Shown here in pieces: positions 14,074 through 19,739 of a stretch of 20,025 nt of DNA. Made by a program: the position numbers and the translations under genes. The stretch lies in IMG/VR virus record IMGVR_UViG_3300033145_002632, positions 1 through 20,025 of that record; one strand, 5' to 3'. Each line of letters starts with the position of its first letter. Within the stretch, counting starts at the first letter, position 1. Below the pieces are notes generated by a model. The model saw only the letters and a list, made by a program, of their open reading frames with translations. It ran no database searches and was not told where the DNA came from. The stretch comes from a virus.

Positions 14074-14687
14074 TATCTGAATTGAAATCATTTATTGATA
14101 TTACAGAAAAAGAAGTATTTGATTGTAGAAAATCTGTTGCTTATTTGCAAGACAATAAAGAAAAACAGATTAAGAAAATAACTAATTTTGAAACAGCCAT
14201 TCAAGTTCTCGCTGATGTTTTGGCAATAACCCAAAATGAAATTGTGCAATATATTGAAAATGTGGTTACAACAGCCCTTCGGTATATTTATGGTGATGGT
14301 TATTTATTTAAAATTGATTACCATTTGAAAAGAGGACAACCAGAAGTTGAATTGTATGTTATGAAAAACGATTTAAGATATGATTTTGGTTATAGTTGTG
14401 GGGTAGGTGTTCTCAATATTGTATCCTTCAGCTTAAGGTGCGCTTGTTGGTCTCTAATAGAACCACCCACCAGACCATTGATGATTGTAGATGAGCCTTT
14501 TTCAAGTATTTCCGGCAGAGACCAATTAGAAAAAGCAGAATTAATGGTTAAAAAATTATCTGATATGCTCAATATTCAAATAATATTAATAAGCGGAAAG
14601 GAGCCTATTACTGATTATGCTAATAAGACGTTTATGGTGGAAATGGAAAATGGGATTAGTATTGTAAATGAAAGGGGAGTAAAATGA
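14067..14687 (+). CDS. Rad50/SbcC-type ATPase, C-terminal half
   Basis: A 206-residue protein with the second half of the ABC-type ATPase. Residues 1-60 are coiled coil. SCGVGVLNIVSFSLR (110-124) occupies the place of the ABC signature and its following helix, although the usual SGGE is not kept. LMIVDEPFSSIS (138-149) is Walker B plus D-loop, with D142 and E143, and ILISGKEP follows where the H-loop lies, without the usual histidine. Combined with the Walker A half at 11950-12897 it would complete one ATPase head. It has no Walker A of its own. AAAGGG precedes the ATG; the stop overlaps the start of the next gene. Confidence 0.85.
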   Translation: MLISELKSFIDITEKEVFDCRKSVAYLQDNKEKQIKKITNFETAIQVLADVLAITQNEIVQYIENVVTTALRYIYGDGYLFKIDYHLKRGQPEVELYVMKNDLRYDFGYSCGVGVLNIVSFSLRCACWSLIEPPTRPLMIVDEPFSSISGRDQLEKAELMVKKLSDMLNIQIILISGKEPITDYANKTFMVEMENGISIVNERGVK

Positions 14688-15130
14688 GAAATGTAAAGTT
14701 CAATTTTGGTGAAATCGTTATAGTTAGAGCAAAAATGATAAAACAGGTTACCACAAGAGGGGAAAATTATTATAGGGCACTTGTGAAAAAGGAGCTTCCA
14801 AGTGGTACTATTGGTAAAATATCCGGATTGAAATACTTTTATGTGGGGGAAATTAGAGACGACGATAATTTTGAAGGTTATGAGTATAATAGTGGTATAA
14901 GACATTTAATGGTAGAAAGTTCTGCACTTCTATATGAAATCAAAGTTGGTTGGCTGAATAAACCTATCTATGCTCGGGAAAGTGATTTGGAAGCATTTTC
15001 TAATCAATCTGTTTATAAATTTCCTATGTTGCATTTTTATAATCCATATATTATGTCAGAAAAAGACAGAAAATTACTTTCGAAGTGGTCAAAAGACTTT
15101 CCGAGAGATTCTAAGGGTAGATTTATATAG
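14684..15130 (+). CDS. Unknown protein, end of replication block
   Basis: I do not recognise this 148-residue protein. The first ~60 residues are beta-rich (VKFNFGEIVIVRAKMIKQV), consistent with a small barrel fold. Many Tyr/Phe residues follow, and the C-terminus is basic and polar, ending in a KDFPRDSKGRF segment. It has no obvious catalytic motif, signal peptide or membrane segment. The ATG overlaps the stop of the Rad50 C-terminal half (ATGA) and follows AAGGGGAG, so it is co-expressed with the recombination genes and could be an accessory factor. It is the last gene before a 128-base gap with tandem repeats. Confidence 0.6.
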   Translation: MRNVKFNFGEIVIVRAKMIKQVTTRGENYYRALVKKELPSGTIGKISGLKYFYVGEIRDDDNFEGYEYNSGIRHLMVESSALLYEIKVGWLNKPIYARESDLEAFSNQSVYKFPMLHFYNPYIMSEKDRKLLSKWSKDFPRDSKGRFI

Positions 15131-15153
15131 GTATAAGGGAGCTATGTAAAAAT

Positions 15154-15225
15154 GAGCCACATCCGATGAGAAACCCAATAATTAAGAGCGAGCCATTAAC
15201 AATGAGAAACCCAGAGAGTTTGAGC
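15154..15225 (+). repeat. Two tandem 36-base imperfect repeats
   Basis: Units 15154-15189 and 15190-15225 are adjacent, equal in length, and share GAGCCA, ATGAGAAACCCA and a final GAGC, with differing bases between. They fill the gap between the genes at 14684 and 15259. The shared block contains ATG, giving a possible 22-codon frame (15166-15234) that is preceded by and overlaps (ATGA) a 5-codon frame at 15152-15169 with AAGGGAG upstream. Either a leader-peptide arrangement or a pair of protein or RNA binding sites could explain it. Nothing else is seen in this 128-base gap. Confidence 0.6.
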
Positions 15226-15258
15226 GTACTTTAAACCAAACACAAAGAGGAAAAAGAC

Positions 15259-15726
15259 ATGTTTATATTTCTTGACAAGGAGCCCTACAGAGCTGATAAA
15301 GATACACTTTGTTATGGTGTTTTCTTAAAACTTTCTGATGGCAGCTATCGTTCTCCATTTGCAAAAGCTCCTCTCATAACAGGAAAGCAAAAGGCAAAAA
15401 ACCTCTTTCATTCTGATAAAGGAAGTGGTCATAAATTTTTTAAACAACCGGGTTTTCACAGGTTTTTAAGTTCTACTGCCGCAGCAATACTTATGTATGA
15501 TCTTGAATTGCAATCACCTCAGGCTGAGTACCATATTATAAAAAGTATAATACCAAAAAATACAATTATTAATGGTGGTTACACCTATTTTTTAAAGTGT
15601 CGTTTAAAAGCAGTTTTTGTAAAAACTTTGATCCAAACAGATGAAGAAATAGAAGTAGATGGTTTTGCTAAAGAAACAATCAATGATTTGTGTCTTTATA
15701 ATGGAATAAAGAAAGGAAAAGATTAA
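15259..15726 (+). CDS. Unknown phage protein with GFHRF segment
   Basis: A 155-residue soluble protein without motifs that I can tie to an enzyme. It has an early YGVFLKLSDGSYRSPF segment, then GFHRFLSSTAAAI near residue 70 and IIKSIIPKNTII near 93. A 'GFH-x-F ... A' segment followed by a hydrophobic strand and a small beta region is a pattern I associate with recurrent short phage proteins of unknown function; I hold that loosely. AAAGAGGA precedes the ATG. Its stop shares a base with the next start (TAATG), so it begins the operon of small, partly membrane, proteins. Confidence 0.6.
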   Translation: MFIFLDKEPYRADKDTLCYGVFLKLSDGSYRSPFAKAPLITGKQKAKNLFHSDKGSGHKFFKQPGFHRFLSSTAAAILMYDLELQSPQAEYHIIKSIIPKNTIINGGYTYFLKCRLKAVFVKTLIQTDEEIEVDGFAKETINDLCLYNGIKKGKD

Positions 15727-15932
15727 TGATAGAACTGATCCCTGATTATATTTATGCTTTTGCTTTGCCTCTTATGATAATTTCAGGCAGCTTTATTCTC
15801 TTTGTTGCTTATGGTCTTTATCATCAGGCTATAAAAGACTGGTATGCTGATTGTAATTTCTTTGATTTTATATTGTCTTATGTATTTGGAGAAGAGTATA
15901 CTGAATCCGATGATAATGAACAATGGGGTTAG
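15726..15932 (+). CDS. Small membrane protein
   Basis: A 68-residue protein with one clear hydrophobic segment (about 8-33, including FALPLMIISGSFILFVAYGL) and a weaker one near 45-55. The C-terminal ~15 residues are acidic and polar. It overlaps the previous stop by one base and lies directly before two more small membrane proteins, so the three probably act in the host envelope or are made together. The function is unknown; holin-like or superinfection-exclusion roles are possible but nothing specific supports them. Confidence 0.6.
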   Translation: MIELIPDYIYAFALPLMIISGSFILFVAYGLYHQAIKDWYADCNFFDFILSYVFGEEYTESDDNEQWG

Positions 15933-15935
15933 TTA

Positions 15936-16160
15936 ATGATAACTTTGTCATATATTATTATTCTCATATCTTGTGTGGGTATTTACTATGTTAATTGGAA
16001 ACACAATAAAGTTGGGTTTTTGTTTCATGCTGTTTCCGCCCTTTTATGGGCTATTTATGATTGGAAACTTGGAGCATGTGTCCAAACAGCAACTATGGTA
16101 TTTAGTTCTGTCACATCTATAGTAGGTTATTTAAAATGGAGGCACGATGGATTGGGTTAA
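15936..16160 (+). CDS. Small membrane protein, faintly PnuC-like
   Basis: A 74-residue protein with three hydrophobic segments (about 3-18, 26-42 and 47-65). The pattern of an Asn-Lys turn, then ALLWAIYDWKLGA, then a final VGYLKWRHDG is reminiscent of a piece of PnuC-type nicotinamide riboside transporters, which have aromatic and Trp residues at similar points. At 74 residues it is far shorter than PnuC (~230), so it would have to work as an oligomer or is unrelated. Its ribosome site is weak (GGGGTTAG). The next gene starts inside its last codons. Confidence 0.5.
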   Translation: MITLSYIIILISCVGIYYVNWKHNKVGFLFHAVSALLWAIYDWKLGACVQTATMVFSSVTSIVGYLKWRHDGLG

Positions 16161-16302
16161 AAGAGGACTTACTACTATTCGTATGTTGTGTTATTTAGCT
16201 TTTGCGATTGTAATGATTGTTATTACTGGGCTGTGGCTGATAGCGATGCTTTTTTGGGATGTTGAATACTTTACGGAGTATTATAAATATGATACTCAAT
16301 AA
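16147..16302 (+). CDS. Very small single-span membrane protein
   Basis: A 51-residue protein starting 7 bases after TGGAGG, overlapping the end of the previous gene. A basic N-terminus (about 1-12) is followed by one strong hydrophobic segment (about 13-37, with YLAFAIVMIVITGLWLIAML) and a short acidic, Tyr-rich tail. The strong ribosome site and the clean membrane-protein design support it as a real gene in spite of its size. It is directly followed by a predicted promoter, so it is probably the last gene of this small operon. Confidence 0.6.
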   Translation: MDWVKRGLTTIRMLCYLAFAIVMIVITGLWLIAMLFWDVEYFTEYYKYDTQ

Positions 16303-16306
16303 GTTC

Positions 16307-16334
16307 TTGCTTTTTTTAAAAAATATATTATATT
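16307..16334 (+). promoter_or_regulatory. Promoter with the same hexamers as the divergent promoter
   Basis: TTGCTT (16307-16312) and TATATT (16329-16334) are separated by 16 bases. Both hexamers are identical to those at 2052-2103, and the -35 box is again preceded by C and followed by a T-run. It starts right after the stop of the gene at 16147 and lies 34 bases upstream of the gene at 16368, which it would serve. There is no mirror copy on the other strand here. Confidence 0.55.
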
Positions 16335-16367
16335 GTAATTATAGACGCTAACAGGAAGGAATAATTA

Positions 16368-16568
16368 ATGCCAATTATTTTCAAAGGTTTTGCTGTTTGC
16401 TCTGTTTGTGGTAAAGAATTTCATGCGACTACTGTTGAAATGGGAAGGCTAATAAAAAGTACTCCAATCGTAAAAGCTGCTAAAAAAGAAGGGTGGTTAT
16501 TTGAAAGAAATATGTATCATAAATTAACCGGGGTTTATTGTCCTGAACATGCCAAAGGGAGGAAATGA
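16368..16568 (+). CDS. Small probable zinc-binding protein
   Basis: A 66-residue basic protein. CSVCGKEFH (11-19) and CPEH (58-61) together supply a C-x2-C ... C-x2-H pattern that could bind one zinc ion. Such short zinc-ribbon-like proteins are common in phage accessory regions and often contact nucleic acid or host proteins, but no target is evident. AGGAAGGA precedes the ATG. It is the first gene after the predicted promoter at 16307-16334 and overlaps the next gene by four bases. Confidence 0.6.
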   Translation: MPIIFKGFAVCSVCGKEFHATTVEMGRLIKSTPIVKAAKKEGWLFERNMYHKLTGVYCPEHAKGRK

Positions 16569-16765
16569 AAATGCAAGTCAAAATTGGGGCTGTAATAATG
16601 AAGAATCTTCCTATTTTGGAAGTCAAATTATCTGATGAACCTTGTTTGACATTGTATATTTCGAAGCTACAGGATGATTCGGTTTACAGAGGACTCGTTA
16701 TTTTTGATAAATCAGAAACAAAGGAGATTATGAAAAAAATAAAAGAATTTGGAGGGGGAAAATGA
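16565..16765 (+). CDS. Small protein of unknown function
   Basis: A 66-residue protein. It appears to be a small alpha/beta domain: strands around VKIGAVIM, LEVKLSD and CLTLYISKL, then a lysine-rich helix ending in a glycine-rich tail. No motif is recognised. The start overlaps the previous stop; an ATG two codons later (16571) lies at a better distance from GGGAGG and may be the true start. The end overlaps the next gene by four bases. Confidence 0.5.
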   Translation: MKMQVKIGAVIMKNLPILEVKLSDEPCLTLYISKLQDDSVYRGLVIFDKSETKEIMKKIKEFGGGK

Positions 16766-17088
16766 TTATTATAAACGAAAAATGGTTCATTCATAGTATT
16801 CTACAACGTTGGGATGCACAATATTCCCATTTATACCATACAAAGGAATTGCTTCCCAATAAGAAAACAAAATTGCAAATTAGGAAGGAATTGCAGTTAT
16901 TGGATTTAAAGGTGGCAACTATAGATGATATAAGTTGTATTATTGGTAACGATTCATGGATTAAAGAATACTGTTCTGAATGCGAAACATGGTCGAGTAA
17001 CGGAATTATAGTTGGCGAATCTATTTTTTTATGTGCAAAGTGCATAGGAAAAATTATTGCTATGGTTAACAAAGGGGTATTAAAATGA
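16762..17088 (+). CDS. Small zinc-ribbon-like protein
   Basis: A 108-residue protein. The C-terminal 40 residues contain CSEC (about 74-77) and CAKC (about 93-96) separated by a short beta-like segment (SSNGIIVGESIF), which is the two-knuckle layout of a zinc ribbon. The N-terminal part is helical with aromatic and basic residues. It may bind nucleic acid or a host protein. GGAGGGGG precedes the ATG, and both ends overlap neighbouring genes by four bases, so it is translated in a coupled set with them. Confidence 0.55.
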   Translation: MIIINEKWFIHSILQRWDAQYSHLYHTKELLPNKKTKLQIRKELQLLDLKVATIDDISCIIGNDSWIKEYCSECETWSSNGIIVGESIFLCAKCIGKIIAMVNKGVLK

Positions 17089-17528
17089 TTATTTATTGGG
17101 GAATGCTTGTACTTTTTTCTTTATTTATTGGTTATCACGAAGGAATGATAAATGTTAAATTCAGGGACACAATGCACAGCGGTGATTTTCTTGACGGAGT
17201 ACGGGGCCATAAATACCACAAATCGATATATCATAAAATACGTGTATTGCGGGATTTGTCTGGGATGTATTTTGGTTACCAACTCTTATCTGTCCAGCCT
17301 AATTTAATGGCAATAATTGCAAGTTTATTTATTGTTTGGGAGATTACAGAAGTTTTTTATGCTGTGGCAAGATGTGGTTCTGTATTTATGTTTGATTTAG
17401 GTTTACCTTATGAAAACGTCGCCTTTCTTGATATATGGGATTTGAGACTTCGTGGGGGATCGGTTTATATAATTCATTTATTGAGGATTATGTTTGCTTT
17501 TATTTTTCTTTTAATGTCAGTATTATAA
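17085..17528 (+). CDS. Integral membrane protein
   Basis: A 147-residue protein with hydrophobic segments at about 1-17, 70-95 and 125-147. The polar part between the first two (about 20-65) is rich in His, Lys and Arg, including a GHKYHKSIYHK run. It is preceded by AAAGGGG and overlaps the zinc-ribbon gene by four bases. Nothing identifies a transporter or holin family. Phage membrane proteins in such accessory regions may alter the host envelope or block superinfection, which is a guess here. Confidence 0.55.
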   Translation: MIIYWGMLVLFSLFIGYHEGMINVKFRDTMHSGDFLDGVRGHKYHKSIYHKIRVLRDLSGMYFGYQLLSVQPNLMAIIASLFIVWEITEVFYAVARCGSVFMFDLGLPYENVAFLDIWDLRLRGGSVYIIHLLRIMFAFIFLLMSVL

Positions 17529-17542
17529 GGAGAAATTGAACC

Positions 17543-17785
17543 ATGAAAACAATGTCCAGAGAAGCATATCTCGAAGTTCTTGAGAAATCAATCGAGCATC
17601 ACGAAGATGGAGTGGGAAGAACAGAAGAAAATTACTTGAATTTCCCTATTGGCAGTAATCATTGTGCTCTCTGCCAGCTCCACAGAAAGGAAAATGGTAA
17701 GATTGACTGCTATCGTCCTGAAAAATGTTTTCTCAGAGATGATAGCGATAGTTGTTGTTCTGATTGGGAGAAGGCAGCAGAGTGA
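17543..17785 (+). CDS. Cys-rich small phage protein; frame continues beyond its TGA
   Basis: An 80-residue protein after TAAGGAGA. It begins with a helix containing LEKSIEHHEDGV and has cysteines at HCALC, DCYRPEKC and SCCSDW, the layout of a family of short phage proteins that start with an 'LExSIxHWE' helix, carry a Cys cluster, then a Trp and another helix. The stop is TGA at 17783-17785. The same frame continues open for 285 more codons, and the first residues after the TGA (RAHKDFQMFHDGEVSLL) look like the missing last helix of that family. Either one nonsense change (for example TGG to TGA) split an originally longer gene, or the two are read together at some level. Confidence 0.55.
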   Translation: MKTMSREAYLEVLEKSIEHHEDGVGRTEENYLNFPIGSNHCALCQLHRKENGKIDCYRPEKCFLRDDSDSCCSDWEKAAE

Positions 17786-17806
17786 AGGGCACATAAAGAC
17801 TTTCAA

Positions 17807-18643
17807 ATGTTTCACGATGGCGAAGTTTCCCTTCTTACCAGATTGAAGGTTGAAAGGGATAGGGTAAAGGCAATACCGGAGAAGCCCAAAACCAAGACAG
17901 CAACCAAAATAACCTACTGGAATAAGTATGGTGTAAAGCGCGACACCTGCTTCAGCGGAAAACCAGATATGGATAGGGTTGTAAGGGAATTTATGGATGA
18001 GGATGGTTGTCTTGCTGTAATGATTAAGTGTACGGAGGAACTCGCTGGTATGGCGGGCGCTTTTCTCACAAAGCACTTCTCCGTCTTTATACCAGATCTA
18101 TTACCCCTATATAGCTGGGAATATAAAGGCTATAAAGCATGGTTCGGGCTTGAGGAAACAGACCTCCAAACCGCTGTAGATGAGTACCTTGCCAAACAGC
18201 CCAAAGTTGAATCGCCCCACAAGTTTGTTGAAGCAGCGGGAAAATATACCCCCTGTGAGAAGATGCCCGCAGAATATCACGTCGGGGAATTGGTTTATGT
18301 TCCTGACCTTGACAAGTGCCTTGTGATAAAGGAAATTAAGGAAGATAGGCTTGTGTTTGGTAACGGAAATTGGATTTTCAGAGTCCATGGTCGCCCCGCC
18401 ACTCTCGATGAGATTGCTGAGTTTTACACCCGTAAAGTTGGTGGAGTGTTGGTAAGAGCTTGTTATCTTTTCAATAACGGGGTACAGATAAAGACATCAG
18501 ATAATATAGCAAGAAATTTTTATTATGATATACATAAACTTATTATTTCTTTTATTACCAACAGCAATGTTCCTATTATGCCGTGGAGCGAGGTTGAGAG
18601 GTTGTATGATGGGGAGATGCCAGCACCGGAGAAAGGAGAATGA
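17807..18643 (+). CDS. Unknown protein, possible downstream part of the gene at 17543
   Basis: A 278-residue protein that I do not recognise. The N-terminal ~50 residues are basic (EKPKTKTATK). Two alpha/beta-looking regions follow (about 40-130 and 150-278), the latter starting with HVGELVYVPDLDKCLVIKEI, an SH3-like beta pattern. The ATG at 17807 has no good ribosome site nearby, whereas the frame is open back to the TGA that ends the previous gene, seven codons upstream. This supports the idea that the two ORFs were one gene or are linked by readthrough. Base composition at 17.5-18.6 kb is visibly richer in G and C than the replication genes, which hints at separate acquisition. The final residues (EMPAPEKGE) overlap a strong ribosome site. 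Confidence 0.5.
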   Translation: MFHDGEVSLLTRLKVERDRVKAIPEKPKTKTATKITYWNKYGVKRDTCFSGKPDMDRVVREFMDEDGCLAVMIKCTEELAGMAGAFLTKHFSVFIPDLLPLYSWEYKGYKAWFGLEETDLQTAVDEYLAKQPKVESPHKFVEAAGKYTPCEKMPAEYHVGELVYVPDLDKCLVIKEIKEDRLVFGNGNWIFRVHGRPATLDEIAEFYTRKVGGVLVRACYLFNNGVQIKTSDNIARNFYYDIHKLIISFITNSNVPIMPWSEVERLYDGEMPAPEKGE

Positions 18644-18711
18644 AGATGAAGAAGCGTGATAGGGCATTAAAACGGATAGGTAGATTTATAATATTTGAAA
18701 GAAGTCAATAA
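18640..18711 (+). CDS. Possible very small basic protein
   Basis: A 23-codon frame overlapping the previous stop (ATGA), preceded by AAAGGAG. A second ATG at 18646 is better spaced from that site and would give 21 residues. The peptide is strongly basic at first, then contains a short hydrophobic patch (RFIIFERSQ). The ribosome site is very good, but the size makes chance hard to exclude; there is no recognisable family. Confidence 0.3.
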   Translation: MKMKKRDRALKRIGRFIIFERSQ

Positions 18712-18733
18712 AAAGGGATGAAAGGAGCAAGTG

Positions 18734-18964
18734 ATGGCAAAGGTAATTGAACTTATTGCTGTCGATAATGGTGATCCAAGTGTTGGTATATCTGGCAGTT
18801 TTGACCGAATCACCGTTATCTATCACGATAGAGACAAACTCGAAGAAGAAATAATCGAATCCATAAAAGATTTCTTTGGCGAAGAAGGATTCTGTGTCGA
18901 TAGGGAGCAGTATGAGCAGAATTTAGTACATGAAGCAATACAGGATGCTATGAATCAGTGTTAA
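18734..18964 (+). CDS. Small acidic protein of unknown function
   Basis: A 76-residue acidic protein with an early beta strand (VIELIAVDNG), a second strand (ITVIYHD), then a long helix from about 35 to 50 and a final helix. No motif is recognised. The ATG at 18734 follows AAAGGAG by six bases; a GTG one codon earlier is possible but less likely. It is the last gene before the pair of structured RNAs, its stop codon lying two bases before the first of them. Confidence 0.5.
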   Translation: MAKVIELIAVDNGDPSVGISGSFDRITVIYHDRDKLEEEIIESIKDFFGEEGFCVDREQYEQNLVHEAIQDAMNQC

Positions 18965-18966
18965 AT

Positions 18967-19075
18967 AGTGCGGCGGTGACGGATAGGCATTTCCGTAAGG
19001 GTTCACGGTGGACATGTCGCCCTTCTGACACGACGTCAATCAGTATTCAGGGTTCGATTCCCTGCCCGCCGCGCT
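18967..19075 (+). ncRNA. tRNA-derived structured RNA with oversized anticodon loop (copy 2)
   Basis: Closing helix: AGTGCGGCGG (18967-18976) with CCGCCGCGCT (19066-19075), 10 bp with one T-G pair. tRNA hallmarks follow: T then G after the helix, a D-arm-like hairpin ACGGA/TCCGT (18979-18983 with 18992-18996) whose loop holds GG, and a near-perfect T arm, CAGGG-TTCGATT-CCCTG (19048-19064). An anticodon-like stem AAGGG/CCCTT (18997-19001 with 19020-19024) closes an 18-base loop instead of 7. A class II-like variable hairpin TGAC/GTCA lies at 19026-19038. One extra C separates the T arm from the acceptor strand, and no CCA is encoded. The outer helix and D-arm hairpin match 4205-4307 with paired changes. 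It may be a degenerate tRNA or a tRNA mimic; I do not think it decodes normally. Confidence 0.65.
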
Positions 19076-19080
19076 GAAAG

Positions 19081-19230
19081 AAAGGGTGCTGTGTTGTTGA
19101 TAGAACAGCTGATATAAGCTAAAAACCGTGCTGTCGCGACTGTGCGGGGAAATAGCTGAAAGTGTACCGGCCGGCACTCGCCCACCTATGGGCGTATCAG
19201 TACAAGTACGAGGCTTGTCAGCACCTTTTT
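19081..19230 (+). ncRNA. Larger structured RNA closed by a terminator-like stem
   Basis: The ends pair over 11 bp (19081-19091 with 19219-19229, one G-T pair), and the 3' side runs into TTTTT (19226-19230), so the RNA also works as an intrinsic-terminator-like end. Inside are AGCTA (19117-19121) with TAGCT (19153-19157) enclosing CCGTGC/GTGCGG (19126-19131 with 19142-19147), AGTG/CACT (19161-19164 with 19175-19178), CGCCCA/TGGGCG with a 4-base loop (19179-19194), and ACAAG-TACGAGG-CTTGT (19202-19218). The last hairpin directly abuts the 7-base CAGCACC strand, the geometry of a tRNA T arm and acceptor, and TG follows the 5' strand. Its loop keeps T, C, G, A of a T loop but not TTC. It is only five bases from the previous RNA. 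I recognise no known class. Confidence 0.6.
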
Positions 19231-19249
19231 AAAAAGAAAGGATATAAAG

Positions 19250-19378
19250 ATGAATCACCTTTTAAATCTTGAGATGTATCAATTAATTACTTTGCTTATT
19301 TCCTCTTGTTTTTTAGGTTATATCCTATATGAATTAATTAGGATATGGTTAGGTTGTAGAAAAACTAAATCAAAATAG
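19250..19378 (+). CDS. Very small single-span membrane protein
   Basis: A 42-residue protein starting after AAAGAAAGGA. It has one strong hydrophobic segment (about 11-33, including LITLLISSCFLGYILYELI) between a short polar N-terminus and a basic tail (GCRKTKSK), which suggests the N-terminus outside and the C-terminus in the cytoplasm. It comes 20 bases after the T-run of the structured RNA, so its expression may depend on readthrough of that end. The function is unknown. Confidence 0.5.
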   Translation: MNHLLNLEMYQLITLLISSCFLGYILYELIRIWLGCRKTKSK

Positions 19379-19388
19379 GAGAAAGAAA

Positions 19389-19739
19389 ATGCCAAGTAAA
19401 AAAGAGGAAAAAACGGGATGTCAGCAGGAATCAAGTATGGAAGCGGAAATTTTATTGCAGATTAATAATTTAAATAAGCGTGTTAAAGAAATCATCAGAA
19501 CGGGTAATAGAAATATCGAAGATAGAAAAAATATTTTAATCAAAGCAGAGCATGATAAATATATACAAGAAACGAAATCTCATGCCGAAGATTCAGAACG
19601 ACACTTGACAATGATAAAAAGGCTTATAAAACAGCTTGGTAAGTTATTATATGAAATAAACAATTTAATGTTAGAAAGAGAATGTAGCATAACGAGAGAA
19701 TTATTAGCAGAATGCAAAAGAAAGTATGGTGAATTATGA
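19389..19739 (+). CDS. Coiled-coil protein of unknown function
   Basis: A 116-residue, highly charged protein, almost entirely helical after residue 15, with heptad-like Leu/Ile spacing from about 20 to 110 and no globular motif. AATAGGAGA precedes the ATG. It ends in an ATGA overlap with the next gene. Such proteins can be dimeric scaffolds or tethers; nothing more can be said. Confidence 0.5.
   Translation: MPSKKEEKTGCQQESSMEAEILLQINNLNKRVKEIIRTGNRNIEDRKNILIKAEHDKYIQETKSHAEDSERHLTMIKRLIKQLGKLLYEINNLMLERECSITRELLAECKRKYGEL

Noticed and set aside
15154-15180. Hammerhead ribozyme, suggested by GATGAG and GAAAC.
   Set aside because: The core CTGATGA is not complete and the three flanking helices cannot be formed.
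15154-15225. CRISPR array, because the units are 36 bases long.
   Set aside because: Only two units, directly adjacent without spacers, and they differ at many positions; no cas gene is in the window.
17588-18076. Minus-strand frame of 162 codons opposite the Cys-rich gene.
   Set aside because: No ribosome site on that strand, Cys/Ile-rich composition as expected from an antisense reading, and the plus-strand genes have better support.
18967-19075. Ordinary tRNA, including a selenocysteine or TGA-reading tRNA.
   Set aside because: The T and D arms fit, but the anticodon stem closes an 18-base loop, an extra C separates T arm and acceptor, and no alternative fold with a 7-base loop keeps T before the anticodon.
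19081-19230. Cobalamin riboswitch, suggested by CGACTGTG, or tmRNA.
   Set aside because: The other conserved cobalamin segments are missing, and no tag reading frame or GGTTCGA-type T loop typical of tmRNA is present.
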